Positions 7,694 to 14,997 of a stretch of DNA of 64,000 bases are shown here, in pieces; position 1 is the first letter of the stretch; each line of letters starts with the position of its first letter. The translations under genes were made by a program, and so were the position numbers. The DNA is from Bradyrhizobium sp. 1(2017) (GTDB lineage Bacteria; Pseudomonadota; Alphaproteobacteria; Rhizobiales; Xanthobacteraceae), in NCBI RefSeq assembly GCF_011602485.2, contig NZ_CP050022.2, positions 3,492,001 through 3,556,000 of the forward strand, read 5' to 3'. The notes beneath the pieces were generated by a model that was given only the letters and a program-made list of their open reading frames with translations, was not told the origin of the DNA and searched no databases.

Positions 7694-8122
7694 ATGCCGC
7701 CGAAGAACATACTCGTCTACTCGGAGAAGAAGATAAACGCTGCTACGCTCAGACGTCACTTTTTGGAATGGCGAGCGGAGCGGAATTTGCCAACGCGATG
7801 TGATGAGCCCACCTGCAAATTTCACAACAAGCCCCTAGAATGGAATGGCAAACCCCTGCCGCTAATTCTTGATCACAAGAACGGCGTCAACTCTGACAAT
7901 CGTCCCCAAAACCTCCGACTTCTATGCCCCAATTGCGATGCCCAGTTAGAGACCCGAGCCGGGGGTAATAAGGGCCGAGTGAAAAAGTCCTCGGGCGGTT
8001 TTGGGCTTGTGAGAGGGGTCGCAGGTAAGAAGAACTATGTACTGCCGACTGAGCCGGGCCATTTCGCTTTGACCGGTGGTCAGGCCAAAATGACCATCCA
8101 TTCCCCAAAAAGGAAGTCATGA
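7694..8122 (+). CDS. HNH endonuclease-like protein
   Basis: A 142-residue protein with the core of an HNH nuclease: LILDHKNGVNSDNRPQNLRL followed by LCPNC. An upstream CDEPTC pair probably supplies the other two zinc ligands. The ATG follows a strong site (GAAGGAG, seven bases). It could be a homing-type nuclease or a packaging-associated HNH protein. Its place next to the lipoprotein, away from the terminase, favours a mobile accessory. The tail after residue 90 is basic and low in conserved features. Confidence 0.82.
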   Translation: MPPKNILVYSEKKINAATLRRHFLEWRAERNLPTRCDEPTCKFHNKPLEWNGKPLPLILDHKNGVNSDNRPQNLRLLCPNCDAQLETRAGGNKGRVKKSSGGFGLVRGVAGKKNYVLPTEPGHFALTGGQAKMTIHSPKRKS

Positions 8123-8245
8123 GTGAACCAACGCGCGTCCGCGCCGGCTCGGTCGCAGTAGCCACCTCCTAAGCGTCCTCAGTCTCGATGGTCACTTTCT
8201 CGCCAAGCTTGGCACCTCACATCCCGATGCCTCCGCTTGGTAGAC

Positions 8246-9685
8246 TCAATGCACCGTCAATGACACCCCGTGAATCGGGATCGATTTGTTGTTAAACGTC
8301 TTGATCCGCGCGGCGAACGATACTCCTGACGTGCAGGCCGTGTCCGCTGTCTCGGCAATCGAGCGGCCACCTTGCCCGTTAGAGGACACAAGCGAGAGAG
8401 TTGCCGCCGACCAGTTTGTGCCGCCGTTGCAAGTCACCTCGACGGTCAAATCAGTGTTGAGCGTTGGTGTCGCTGTGTTGTCGTACTCGATCAGCACCCG
8501 GCCGTTGCTCACAGTGGCATCACCGAACGTCGATTGCGCGGTCGTGACCACCGTCATATTGCTTGGAGTGCTGACGTAGCCGTTCAGATCCTGCAACGTG
8601 ACATTGACAGTCGAGAAGTCAGTTGCTGGCAGAATGATCGCGACGTAGCGAGCCGTTACGGAACCGTCCCTGGTTGTCGTCGCAGGCGTCGTGCTGGTCA
8701 TCGGCAGATTCGCGCCCAACTGCGTCCAAGTCGTCCCATCGGTTGAGTAATAAAGGCCAGTTCCTGAGTTGCCGCCCGCGCTCTGCGAGAGGCCGACGGC
8801 CTCGATCCTAGTTATCGTTTGGTTCGAACCGTAATCGATTTTGGCCAGTATTCGGCTATTGATTGCAGCAGCCGACAGGTTGCCTGGAGCTGGGCTAATC
8901 GATGTGCCCGTGTTGTTGTCGTTGATGTTGCCAGCAGTGCCACCGAGCGGCGCGGTCGGCGTCCCGCCGGTCACCCTGGTAAATCCGCTGCTCGGGAGCA
9001 CCCTCTTGCCGGATGTGTCCACCGTGTAGTTGGAGCTTGAGCCGGCGGCAATACCGTCGACCGCGCAACCCGCTTCAATTTCGCCCTGCCAGTGCTTTAG
9101 CGCTAGCAAGGCGACGTCGTCGAAGGTCACTACTGCGGCCAATGCCGATCCGCCCACGATGCACGCCTGCTTCCCCCACACCGGGTATCGATTTGAGCGC
9201 TGCGCTTCCATGATTTCGAGACCTAATTCAAGCGGATCATCCTTGATCGCGAAATCATTGGTCACGGCCGGTCTAAAGCGGCAGCACGTGTCATCGATGT
9301 CTTCGACATTGACAGTGCCGTCGACCATATTTCCTTCAATCTCGTAGACGCGCCTCGTGCGATCCTCAGAGAAGCCAGCAACGAAAACTGAAAAATGCGT
9401 GCTCGCGCTTACGCCGTCGAAATCGCGAATGAGCAGTTCGACATAATGTCGTACGTCATCCTTCAAAGCCTCGACGGATCGGGGTACGGTCGAGTTGATC
9501 AGAAGGAAAAGCTGATCCTTGATAGCCGTGCTACCAGATGTGGCGACCGCCGCTCTAGCGCTCGGGACTGGCAATAGCTTCGTGCCGAAGCCAACAGTGA
9601 CGCCGCTGGCATCGTACATCGCGGTGTCGCTAAAAAGAAAAATCGCGTCACGTCCCGGAATCTGAATCAAATTACAAGCGGTCAT
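8246..9685 (-). CDS. Tail-associated protein: Ntn-hydrolase-like domain plus discoidin-like domain
   Basis: A 479-residue protein. Residues 2 to about 235 resemble the HslV/proteasome beta fold. Counting from Thr after Met removal, Thr1, Asp19 (LFSDTAMY) and Lys35 (FGTKLLPVP) match the catalytic Thr/Asp/Lys set. The same three positions align without gaps in the neighbour at 10593-11291. Residues about 250-390 look like an F5/8C (discoidin) carbohydrate-binding fold (ILAKIDYGSNQTITRIEA, YYSTDGTTWTQLG, ARYVAIIL), followed by an Ig-like end. It lies after the tape-measure-like gene, where tail-tip or fibre genes sit. A receptor-binding protein with a hydrolase head is inferred. Confidence 0.6.
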   Translation of the reverse strand: MTACNLIQIPGRDAIFLFSDTAMYDASGVTVGFGTKLLPVPSARAAVATSGSTAIKDQLFLLINSTVPRSVEALKDDVRHYVELLIRDFDGVSASTHFSVFVAGFSEDRTRRVYEIEGNMVDGTVNVEDIDDTCCRFRPAVTNDFAIKDDPLELGLEIMEAQRSNRYPVWGKQACIVGGSALAAVVTFDDVALLALKHWQGEIEAGCAVDGIAAGSSSNYTVDTSGKRVLPSSGFTRVTGGTPTAPLGGTAGNINDNNTGTSISPAPGNLSAAAINSRILAKIDYGSNQTITRIEAVGLSQSAGGNSGTGLYYSTDGTTWTQLGANLPMTSTTPATTTRDGSVTARYVAIILPATDFSTVNVTLQDLNGYVSTPSNMTVVTTAQSTFGDATVSNGRVLIEYDNTATPTLNTDLTVEVTCNGGTNWSAATLSLVSSNGQGGRSIAETADTACTSGVSFAARIKTFNNKSIPIHGVSLTVH

Positions 9686-9727
9686 CGGTCTTACCTTCTT
9701 TCCTTCGGATGGTTTTGTGCTTCGGCG

Positions 9728-10591
9728 TCATAGATCCCGCCTTTTCTTCGCGCTCTGCACGATCCGCACGGTGTCCGCGTAGCGAGCGGCGCGATCGCGG
9801 GCCAACTCCTCGCGGAGTTGCGTGACGGTCTCAGCGGACGCGCCTTCGCCGATATTGATCTGCCGATTATCCTGCATGACCACGGCCGGGCCGGAACCGC
9901 CAGCGGCCGAGCGCGCCATGTTGCCTACGAGTCCGCCGTCGGCGTACCCGCGCAGGCTGTCCAGATTGGCGACGCCGACACGGCGCACCGTCACGGCGTC
10001 CATCACATATTCGCCCTTGTGGACGATGCCGGCGGGCTCGTATTTGCCACCCCGACCCGTGAAGCCGCCACTGGCGAACCCTATGGTGGGCATTGAATAG
10101 CCGCCCACGTCGACGGAGCCAGTCACGCCATTGCCAAGCCCGAAAAAGGAAGCAATGCCACCGGTTGAGCCACCAAACGCCGACGCGAAGAGCTTGTCGG
10201 CCGCTATCGACGTCAGCTTGTCGCTGAGCTTGCCGAGCGCATCGAGGCCGGCGGATTTGAACGCGTCCCATGCATTCGCGCCGCTACGGATCTGTTGGTT
10301 AAACGTCGTGAAGAATCCGCGGTTGACGCTCATCCCCTCGACCATCAGGGAGTCGAGTTGTTTTCGCGCGTTGGTCGCGTCGTTCAACGCTTGTTGCAGT
10401 TGAGGCAGCGCCGCGCCGGCTACCTTGGCTTGGTCTCTTAATTCCTCGATTTGCTTGGTGGTGTAGTTCAGCGCTGCATTGAACTCGTTTAGGTTCTTTG
10501 GATCGATCAGACCTTGTTCCTGCCAGGCCCGAAGCTGATCACCGGCCGCCTTGGTGGCGTCCTTCATCCTGAAAATGCCGATTTGCGCCAT
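9728..10591 (-). CDS. Tail tape-measure-like protein, short form
   Basis: A 287-residue protein whose C-terminal half matches the end of lambda gpH-type tape measures: FASGGFTGRGGKYEPAGIVH then KGEYVMDAVTVRR, and an earlier GFFTTFNQQIRSGANAWDAF. The N-terminal part is helical and coiled-coil-like. Tape measures are normally 600 to over 1000 residues, because length sets tail length, so this is either a truncated gene or belongs to a virion with a very short tail. The next gene upstream ends one base before its start region, and the two are likely co-transcribed. Confidence 0.75.
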   Translation of the reverse strand: MAQIGIFRMKDATKAAGDQLRAWQEQGLIDPKNLNEFNAALNYTTKQIEELRDQAKVAGAALPQLQQALNDATNARKQLDSLMVEGMSVNRGFFTTFNQQIRSGANAWDAFKSAGLDALGKLSDKLTSIAADKLFASAFGGSTGGIASFFGLGNGVTGSVDVGGYSMPTIGFASGGFTGRGGKYEPAGIVHKGEYVMDAVTVRRVGVANLDSLRGYADGGLVGNMARSAAGGSGPAVVMQDNRQINIGEGASAETVTQLREELARDRAARYADTVRIVQSAKKRRDL

Positions 10592-10592
10592 G

Positions 10593-11291
10593 TTAGTGCT
10601 CCCCGTCCCAAGTGCGCCAGTCGATCGGCGCCGGTGACATTCGTTCGCCGATGTGGTCGTCTGGCCAGTGGTGAAAAGTCCGCCGATCGATTCCGTCAGG
10701 TCGGATGACAGTCAGTTCAGCCCAGCCGCCTACTCGCGAGAAACCGTCTTCGGCCGGCGTACGTCGTTGCAGTTCGAGCAACTTGCGCAGGCCGCGCTCG
10801 ATCGCCTCTGGTGCATCATTCGGACTCGGCTCGACGAAGCTGGCCGCGGCAATTAGTTCGTCCGATGGACATGGACCAAATGCAGTTGAGTTCATGGCCA
10901 TAGGCCAAATGAGATAGGGGCGCGATCCGATGCCGCTGCTGTCGTGCCCAGGCGTCCGGATGAAGAACACCATGGGCTTTCCACTAAAGAAGCCGGCGAA
11001 AATTAATTCGAAGTGGGAGTTCAACTTGAACTTATCGACGATCAAAGGCAGTTCGCGGGGTGCGATGCAGACCAGTTCGTCAAAACTCGATGCTCGGAGG
11101 AACAGTTCACGAGCGGCGGTGTCTAAGCCGTACGAGTTGCCGCGCCCCGTGATCACCGCCGACCACTCGGGAATGGGTCGCACCTTCGATCGGAATTCTG
11201 TCACGACTCCATTATCCAGATAGGACGCCGCGTCCGTCGCAATCCAGATGGCCCCGTGCTTTTTGGATGCGACGAAGTTGTTGGCGGTCAC
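10593..11291 (-). CDS. Ntn-hydrolase-like (HslV/proteasome-beta-like) phage protein
   Basis: A 232-residue protein. The start is GTG 11291: it overlaps the upstream stop as GTGA and has AAGGTGAT before it; an upstream in-frame ATG at 11366 lies inside the previous gene. With this start the chain begins V/M-T-A-N-N, and Thr1, Asp19 (ATDAASY) and Lys35 (RSKVRPIP) fall exactly where proteasome-type hydrolases have Thr1, Asp17 and Lys33. It aligns end to end with the first 235 residues of the protein at 8246-9685, sharing HF...FAGF, QRR, VGG and an HW near the end. Function in the virion is unknown. Confidence 0.6.
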   Translation of the reverse strand: MTANNFVASKKHGAIWIATDAASYLDNGVVTEFRSKVRPIPEWSAVITGRGNSYGLDTAARELFLRASSFDELVCIAPRELPLIVDKFKLNSHFELIFAGFFSGKPMVFFIRTPGHDSSGIGSRPYLIWPMAMNSTAFGPCPSDELIAAASFVEPSPNDAPEAIERGLRKLLELQRRTPAEDGFSRVGGWAELTVIRPDGIDRRTFHHWPDDHIGERMSPAPIDWRTWDGEH

Positions 11292-11512
11292 GGGCTGATC
11301 ACCTTCAGCGCCATATCCAGCTTCAGACCGATTTCGCCCGCAACGTCGAAAACCGATTCCAAGCATGGCGGCGACGGACCTTCCTTGGCGGCCCGCAAGC
11401 GATCGAATGCCTGGTCACGGACCGCTTTCAAGGCAGCTTCATCGGCGCCGCTTCGGACACCATTCAGCAACTCGGTTTCGAAATCCGTGACGATCTGTTT
11501 CAGTTCGGTCAT
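11288..11512 (-). CDS. Small helical prophage protein
   Basis: A 74-residue acidic, helical protein (FETELLNGVRSGADEAALKA). Its start overlaps the previous stop as ATGA and its stop overlaps the next start as GTGA, so it is part of a tightly coupled string of structural-module genes. Small proteins of this sort before a tape measure can be assembly chaperones, but no family is recognised. Confidence 0.6.
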   Translation of the reverse strand: MTELKQIVTDFETELLNGVRSGADEAALKAVRDQAFDRLRAAKEGPSPPCLESVFDVAGEIGLKLDMALKVISP

Positions 11513-12024
11513 GCGAACCCACCGCTGAGAATAAATTCAGCCGATGCGCCGTCGGCATTTTTGCCCACGAGCAGCGCGCCGGTCGAATATTGCGTGCTCA
11601 ATTCGGACGTGCTCGAACGCTTCGTCGCGCCGGATCCTGCCGACACGGTGATCGTTCCGGTGCTCCACATCATGAAGCCGCAGGAAAAGCACTCGGGCAG
11701 GTCGGGCGGAACGGTGATCGTTACGTCTGACGTGTCGTCGCAGCGCAAAACCTTGCCGTTGTCGTCGGGGCTCAGCGTGCGATTGCCGGTAAAAGGGACG
11801 ACGTCGCTGTAATAGACGGTATAACTCGCGGTGCCGGAAATTGCTTCGATGGTTACGCGCTTGGCAGGATCGCCGGTCGATAGTCTGCGCTTGTCCCCCG
11901 ATCGCAGCCACCAAGTGCGACCGCCTTCGATCGTGACCGAAGCTTCGCCGGCCGTCGAAACCTCTAGGATCCGATCGGCCGGAACGAAGACTGCGGCTGA
12001 GTTGCCCTGTGATACGGAGGACAT
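11509..12024 (-). CDS. Phage structural protein, tail/decoration type
   Basis: A 171-residue beta-rich protein. The stretch GNRTLSPDDNGKVLRCDD, then DVTITVPPDLP and GTITVSAGSGATKR, resembles the trimeric beta modules common in tail-fibre and capsid-decoration proteins. No signal peptide or membrane segment. It starts four bases after the upstream gene's stop and overlaps the next gene by ATGA. Structural role is inferred from composition and position. Confidence 0.55.
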   Translation of the reverse strand: MSSVSQGNSAAVFVPADRILEVSTAGEASVTIEGGRTWWLRSGDKRRLSTGDPAKRVTIEAISGTASYTVYYSDVVPFTGNRTLSPDDNGKVLRCDDTSDVTITVPPDLPECFSCGFMMWSTGTITVSAGSGATKRSSTSELSTQYSTGALLVGKNADGASAEFILSGGFA

Positions 12025-12028
12025 GGGA

Positions 12029-12766
12029 TCACTCCGCCGCAGCCGCGAGCGTGCCGAGCAAGTTCAGCGCCTCGGGGTCTTGGCGCCGGTACAGTTCGTC
12101 AAAATCGGCGGCGGAGCCCGCCAACAGCGGATCCACCAACGGCTTTGCCCACACTTTGAAATCGGTCGAGTGCGCTACTTCAGCCGCGGCGCGGATTTCC
12201 TTGTCGGTTTCGCGAATGAGTTCGTCCGCCATCTCCATTGCCGCGACGTCCGCCGCGATCTTAGCCAGCTCTGCGCCGTGCGTCTTCCGCAGCATGTCGT
12301 TGACCAGTTCGGAGTGGACACTCGCGGGGACACCGCTCAATTCGGCCGGCGCCCGGGCCACTGCCGCGGCGATGTCCGGATGCAGGCGCTGCGCGCGCTC
12401 CCGCTGTTCCTGCGGCAGACCGCGAACGTAGGCTCGAAATTCCTGATCCTGAAGGACGCCGGCCAAATCTTCCTTTTCGCGGCCCGGCAACTTCGGCAGC
12501 GACGACTTGATCTCGGCGCGAAGCTTTCGCAGTGAGACTCGAGCCTGTGCGTTGCTCTTGACGTAGTCAGCGATTTCATCACGCTTGGCCGCTTTGCGTC
12601 CGATTTCGTTCAGGTGTTCCCACCGAGCCGACTTCTCCGCCCCGGCCGCCTTTTCTTTCGCCCCATTTTTAATCCCGAGTTGAAGGCGCATGATCTCGCC
12701 GACTTGCTTCTGGACAGAGCGGCTTGCGTCGAGCGTGTTGATGAAGTCGGGCCAGAATTTGGACAT
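12029..12766 (-). CDS. Hypothetical helical prophage protein
   Basis: A 245-residue, mostly helical and highly charged protein, with AGAGGAAC about six bases before its ATG. The end carries a segment DFKVWAKPLVDPLLAGSAAD. No motif is recognised. It heads the coupled string of structural-module genes running down to 8246, so it may be a scaffold, a head-completion or a tail-assembly protein; the sequence does not decide which. Confidence 0.6.
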   Translation of the reverse strand: MSKFWPDFINTLDASRSVQKQVGEIMRLQLGIKNGAKEKAAGAEKSARWEHLNEIGRKAAKRDEIADYVKSNAQARVSLRKLRAEIKSSLPKLPGREKEDLAGVLQDQEFRAYVRGLPQEQRERAQRLHPDIAAAVARAPAELSGVPASVHSELVNDMLRKTHGAELAKIAADVAAMEMADELIRETDKEIRAAAEVAHSTDFKVWAKPLVDPLLAGSAADFDELYRRQDPEALNLLGTLAAAAE

Positions 12767-12806
12767 GTATGTTCCTCTTTGAGTAGGTGTTGCGGTCGAC
12801 GCGAAA

Positions 12807-13007
12807 TCACCACTTCCGCGGATCGGGCGGCATGATGTGGGTGACGCCGTTCACAGTGCTGCTCATCGGCGCAGGCGTTTCCGATTTGTGGGGACCGAAT
12901 GAACCGTCGGACTCCATGCGGTGTTGACCGCCCGTGTCGACGTGGTGACCGAAACTGCCGTTGGACTCGGCGAGCGGCGTGTTGGGAACGATGACGACTT
13001 TGGACAT
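12807..13007 (-). CDS. Small repeat-containing prophage protein
   Basis: A 66-residue protein with an internal duplication: SNGSFGHHVDTGG and SDGSFGPHKSET. It is Gly/His/Ser-rich with no hydrophobic core. The start at 13007 is chosen because AGGAGAG lies eight bases upstream; the frame runs further up but without support. No family recognised. It could be a minor structural peptide. Confidence 0.5.
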   Translation of the reverse strand: MSKVVIVPNTPLAESNGSFGHHVDTGGQHRMESDGSFGPHKSETPAPMSSTVNGVTHIMPPDPRKW

Positions 13008-13100
13008 TGCAAGCTCTCCTGGTTGATTGGGGTGGCGCGGCCCGGTGGGGGGATCGGCACCAGCGCCGCGCCGTACAGCCACCGCGATGCGGCAGCTAGC

Positions 13101-13322
13101 TCAAGCGGCGACGCTTGCGCGTGGGGCTTCGGTGAAACTGGAAAGGAAGGTGGGGACATGCATTCCCCAGCGGCCGGCGACCTTCTTCGCGCCAGGCACG
13201 CGGTTTTGTTCGAGCATGAACCAAGTCGCTTCTTTCGAGCGACCGAGGTACTTGCCGATCTCGGCCGCGCCCCACACGAAATCGTCGGGCTTAGCCATAA
13301 GCTTTGAATTTTCGGTTTTCAC
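13101..13322 (-). CDS. Small HTH protein, excisionase candidate
   Basis: A 73-residue protein containing an HTH-like stretch (WGAAEIGKYLGRSKEATWFM, then LEQNRVPGAKKVAGRWGMH) of the kind seen in excisionases and Rha-like small regulators. The GTG at 13322 has CGGAG seven bases upstream; an ATG at 13298 is a possible alternative. It lies 175 bp downstream of the integrase stop in the same direction, a common place for a recombination directionality factor. Confidence 0.6.
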   Translation of the reverse strand: MKTENSKLMAKPDDFVWGAAEIGKYLGRSKEATWFMLEQNRVPGAKKVAGRWGMHVPTFLSSFTEAPRASVAA

Positions 13323-13497
13323 AGCGAGACTCCGCGAGGGACTCGCTGATGGGCATAACTGCCGAAGCGAGCCACGTATGGCATCAAGCTCCCGGCAGCA
13401 TCCCGCTGTCGTAAAGGACCGCTACGGCATCCCGCCGCTGGTCCCGTAGAGAGTAAGTGCGTCCATTAAAGCGCGCTAAAGCTTAAGCAAACCTTAC

Positions 13498-14763
13498 CTA
13501 GCCGAACTTGCCTTCTGCCGCGGCCAATTCGGCCGAGTCGTCCGCACGTGGGAAGAGGTGTCCGTAAAGATCGGCCGTGATCGCGATGTTGGAGTGCCCA
13601 AGTCGTTCGCTCACGACCTTAAGCGGCAGCTCTAAGCCACCGTCCACTTTGCGATTTATGCACCAGCTAGCGAAGAAATGTCGCAGCGCGTGCAGGCCGG
13701 TATATTTGGCGGTGAACGTAGGCTTGCCGTCCTCATCGCGAACCGGTTTGCCTTCGTTGTCCAAGGCCGGCGCTGTTACGCCCGAGGCGACCATAGTTGG
13801 AATCAATCCGCGGGTGATGATGTTGGCGTGTGATTCGACCTTTCCGGAGCCGTTCGGAAATACATAGTGCTGCGCGCCGTCCGAACCGCGCGGGCACTTT
13901 AATTTCCATTCCTTGAGCGCTTTGAGGGTAGTCGGAGGAATGGGCACCGTGCGTTCGCCAGCTTCCGATTTCGGCCGGCCGATTTCGTTGTAGGCATCGG
14001 CGCGCTGGTGGACGTGCAGTTCACCTTTCTTCAGATCGACATCTTGCCAGCGGAGTCCTCGGAGTTCGGAAGCTCGGAGCCCGCATCGGATCGCCACGAG
14101 CAGGAAAGGGCGCCATCTACCGTCGGCGGCACCAAGCAGCGCTTCGATTTCCGATGGAGTAGGGATGTCGACGCCGAGTTTTAATTTACCCTTCGCCCGG
14201 CGCTCTGCCTTTCGCTCTTTGCCACGCTTTCGGTTGGCCTTGAGGCTGCGCACGACGTTCTGACCGACGTGGCCGCGCTCTTGAGCATCGGCAAGCACGG
14301 AACCAAGCGAGCCCGTTACGCGCTTCACCATGTCAGCCGACCGTGGCGAGGCTTCGGCCTGGCCCGGAGCAGGTGTACCCTTCCGAAGTTTGTCCTGCCA
14401 GTCCCGCACCACGCCAATGGTCAGGGCGGACAGTTTCAAGCCGCCGAGGTACGGGTTGATGTGGTCACGCAAGTGCTGATCGTAGCCGTCCCGCGTCGTG
14501 CGTTCGAGATCTGCGCAAGCGTCAATCCAGTTGCGACCGGCTTCGGTTACGGTGGGACTTTTCGATGCGGGCACGTGTGTGCCCTTGCCCAAATCGACTC
14601 GCACTTGGGCCTGGAAAGCGTCTGCATCCTTCTTGCGATCGAATGTCTTGATGACGCGCTTGCGCTTACCGCGGCTGTCTAGCTCCGGAATGCTGTACTG
14701 GACCACGTAAGCTTCGCGCGTCTCGCCGGACGAGGTAGTCCATGCGCGTTTTCTGACTGACAT
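13498..14763 (-). CDS. int: Phage tyrosine integrase
   Basis: A 421-residue tyrosine recombinase that inserts and excises the prophage. After an N-terminal arm-binding region and a SAM-like core-binding domain, the catalytic domain shows Arg in RCGLRASELRGLRW, Lys in GRPKSEAGERTV, HALRH, LGHSNIAITADLYGH and the Tyr nucleophile in that last motif. All expected residues are present. The start at 14763 has GGAG eight bases upstream; the frame extends to 14814 without a better site. It sits about 100 bp from the tRNA-Gln remnant that forms the attachment site. Confidence 0.95.
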   Translation of the reverse strand: MSVRKRAWTTSSGETREAYVVQYSIPELDSRGKRKRVIKTFDRKKDADAFQAQVRVDLGKGTHVPASKSPTVTEAGRNWIDACADLERTTRDGYDQHLRDHINPYLGGLKLSALTIGVVRDWQDKLRKGTPAPGQAEASPRSADMVKRVTGSLGSVLADAQERGHVGQNVVRSLKANRKRGKERKAERRAKGKLKLGVDIPTPSEIEALLGAADGRWRPFLLVAIRCGLRASELRGLRWQDVDLKKGELHVHQRADAYNEIGRPKSEAGERTVPIPPTTLKALKEWKLKCPRGSDGAQHYVFPNGSGKVESHANIITRGLIPTMVASGVTAPALDNEGKPVRDEDGKPTFTAKYTGLHALRHFFASWCINRKVDGGLELPLKVVSERLGHSNIAITADLYGHLFPRADDSAELAAAEGKFG

Positions 14764-14863
14764 CGGCCCCGCTCCACCGCTTGATTGCACTGGAGTATAC
14801 TTGAGGCGCGACAAAGGCGCAACATGCGGCGAATTTTTGTATGTTTTTCAGTGCGAAATCGAA

Positions 14864-14909
14864 GACTCTGACTCTGTTTGTCTTGGTTCGAATCCAGGTT
14901 CCCCAGCCA
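14864..14909 (+). other. attR: 3' remnant of tRNA-Gln(CUG)
   Basis: The sequence reads through an anticodon loop ACTCTGACT (CTG anticodon, Gln), a 3' anticodon strand, a T arm (CTTGG-TTCGAAT-CCAGG), acceptor 3' strand TTCCCCA, discriminator G and encoded CCA ending at 14909. No matching acceptor strand TGGGGAA, D arm or 5' anticodon strand is found upstream, so this is only the 3' half. Phages that integrate at tRNA 3' ends leave exactly this remnant at one junction while the tRNA is rebuilt at the other, which would lie left of the window. Confidence 0.85.
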
Positions 14910-14997
14910 GCCGCCCGACGAAGGCCGGTGGTCGCCATCCAAGCGGCTCTGCAAGTCCGCAACCTTGTTCGGGCGCCGCCGCCATGGCCGCCGTTCC

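Larger units (their letters stand above)
1..14909. mobile_element. Prophage, right part (left end outside window)
   Basis: The block runs from the left edge to a tRNA-Gln 3' remnant at 14864-14909. It contains an integrase, terminase ATPase and nuclease, a small-subunit candidate, a replication ATPase, HTH proteins, an HNH protein, a tape-measure-like protein and tail-associated proteins. Most genes run leftward with short ATGA/GTGA overlaps, and several plus-strand inserts interrupt them. No portal, capsid, holin or obvious CI-type repressor is visible, so either those genes lie to the left or the element is defective. Base composition looks less GC-rich than the chromosome on the right. The prophage nature is secure; completeness is unknown. 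Confidence 0.93.

Noticed and set aside
7642..7803. Short frame overlapping the lipoprotein stop (ATGA), with a HEPN-like opening
   Set aside because: It lies mostly over the HNH gene in another frame and stops early, and only the first few residues suggest a HEPN protein. Too weak to call.
8119..8172. 17-codon frame after the HNH gene
   Set aside because: It has an ATGA overlap and a purine run but no fold or conservation argument.
14820..14909. Intact tRNA gene at the prophage end
   Set aside because: Only the 3' half is recognisable; no acceptor 5' strand or D arm is present upstream.
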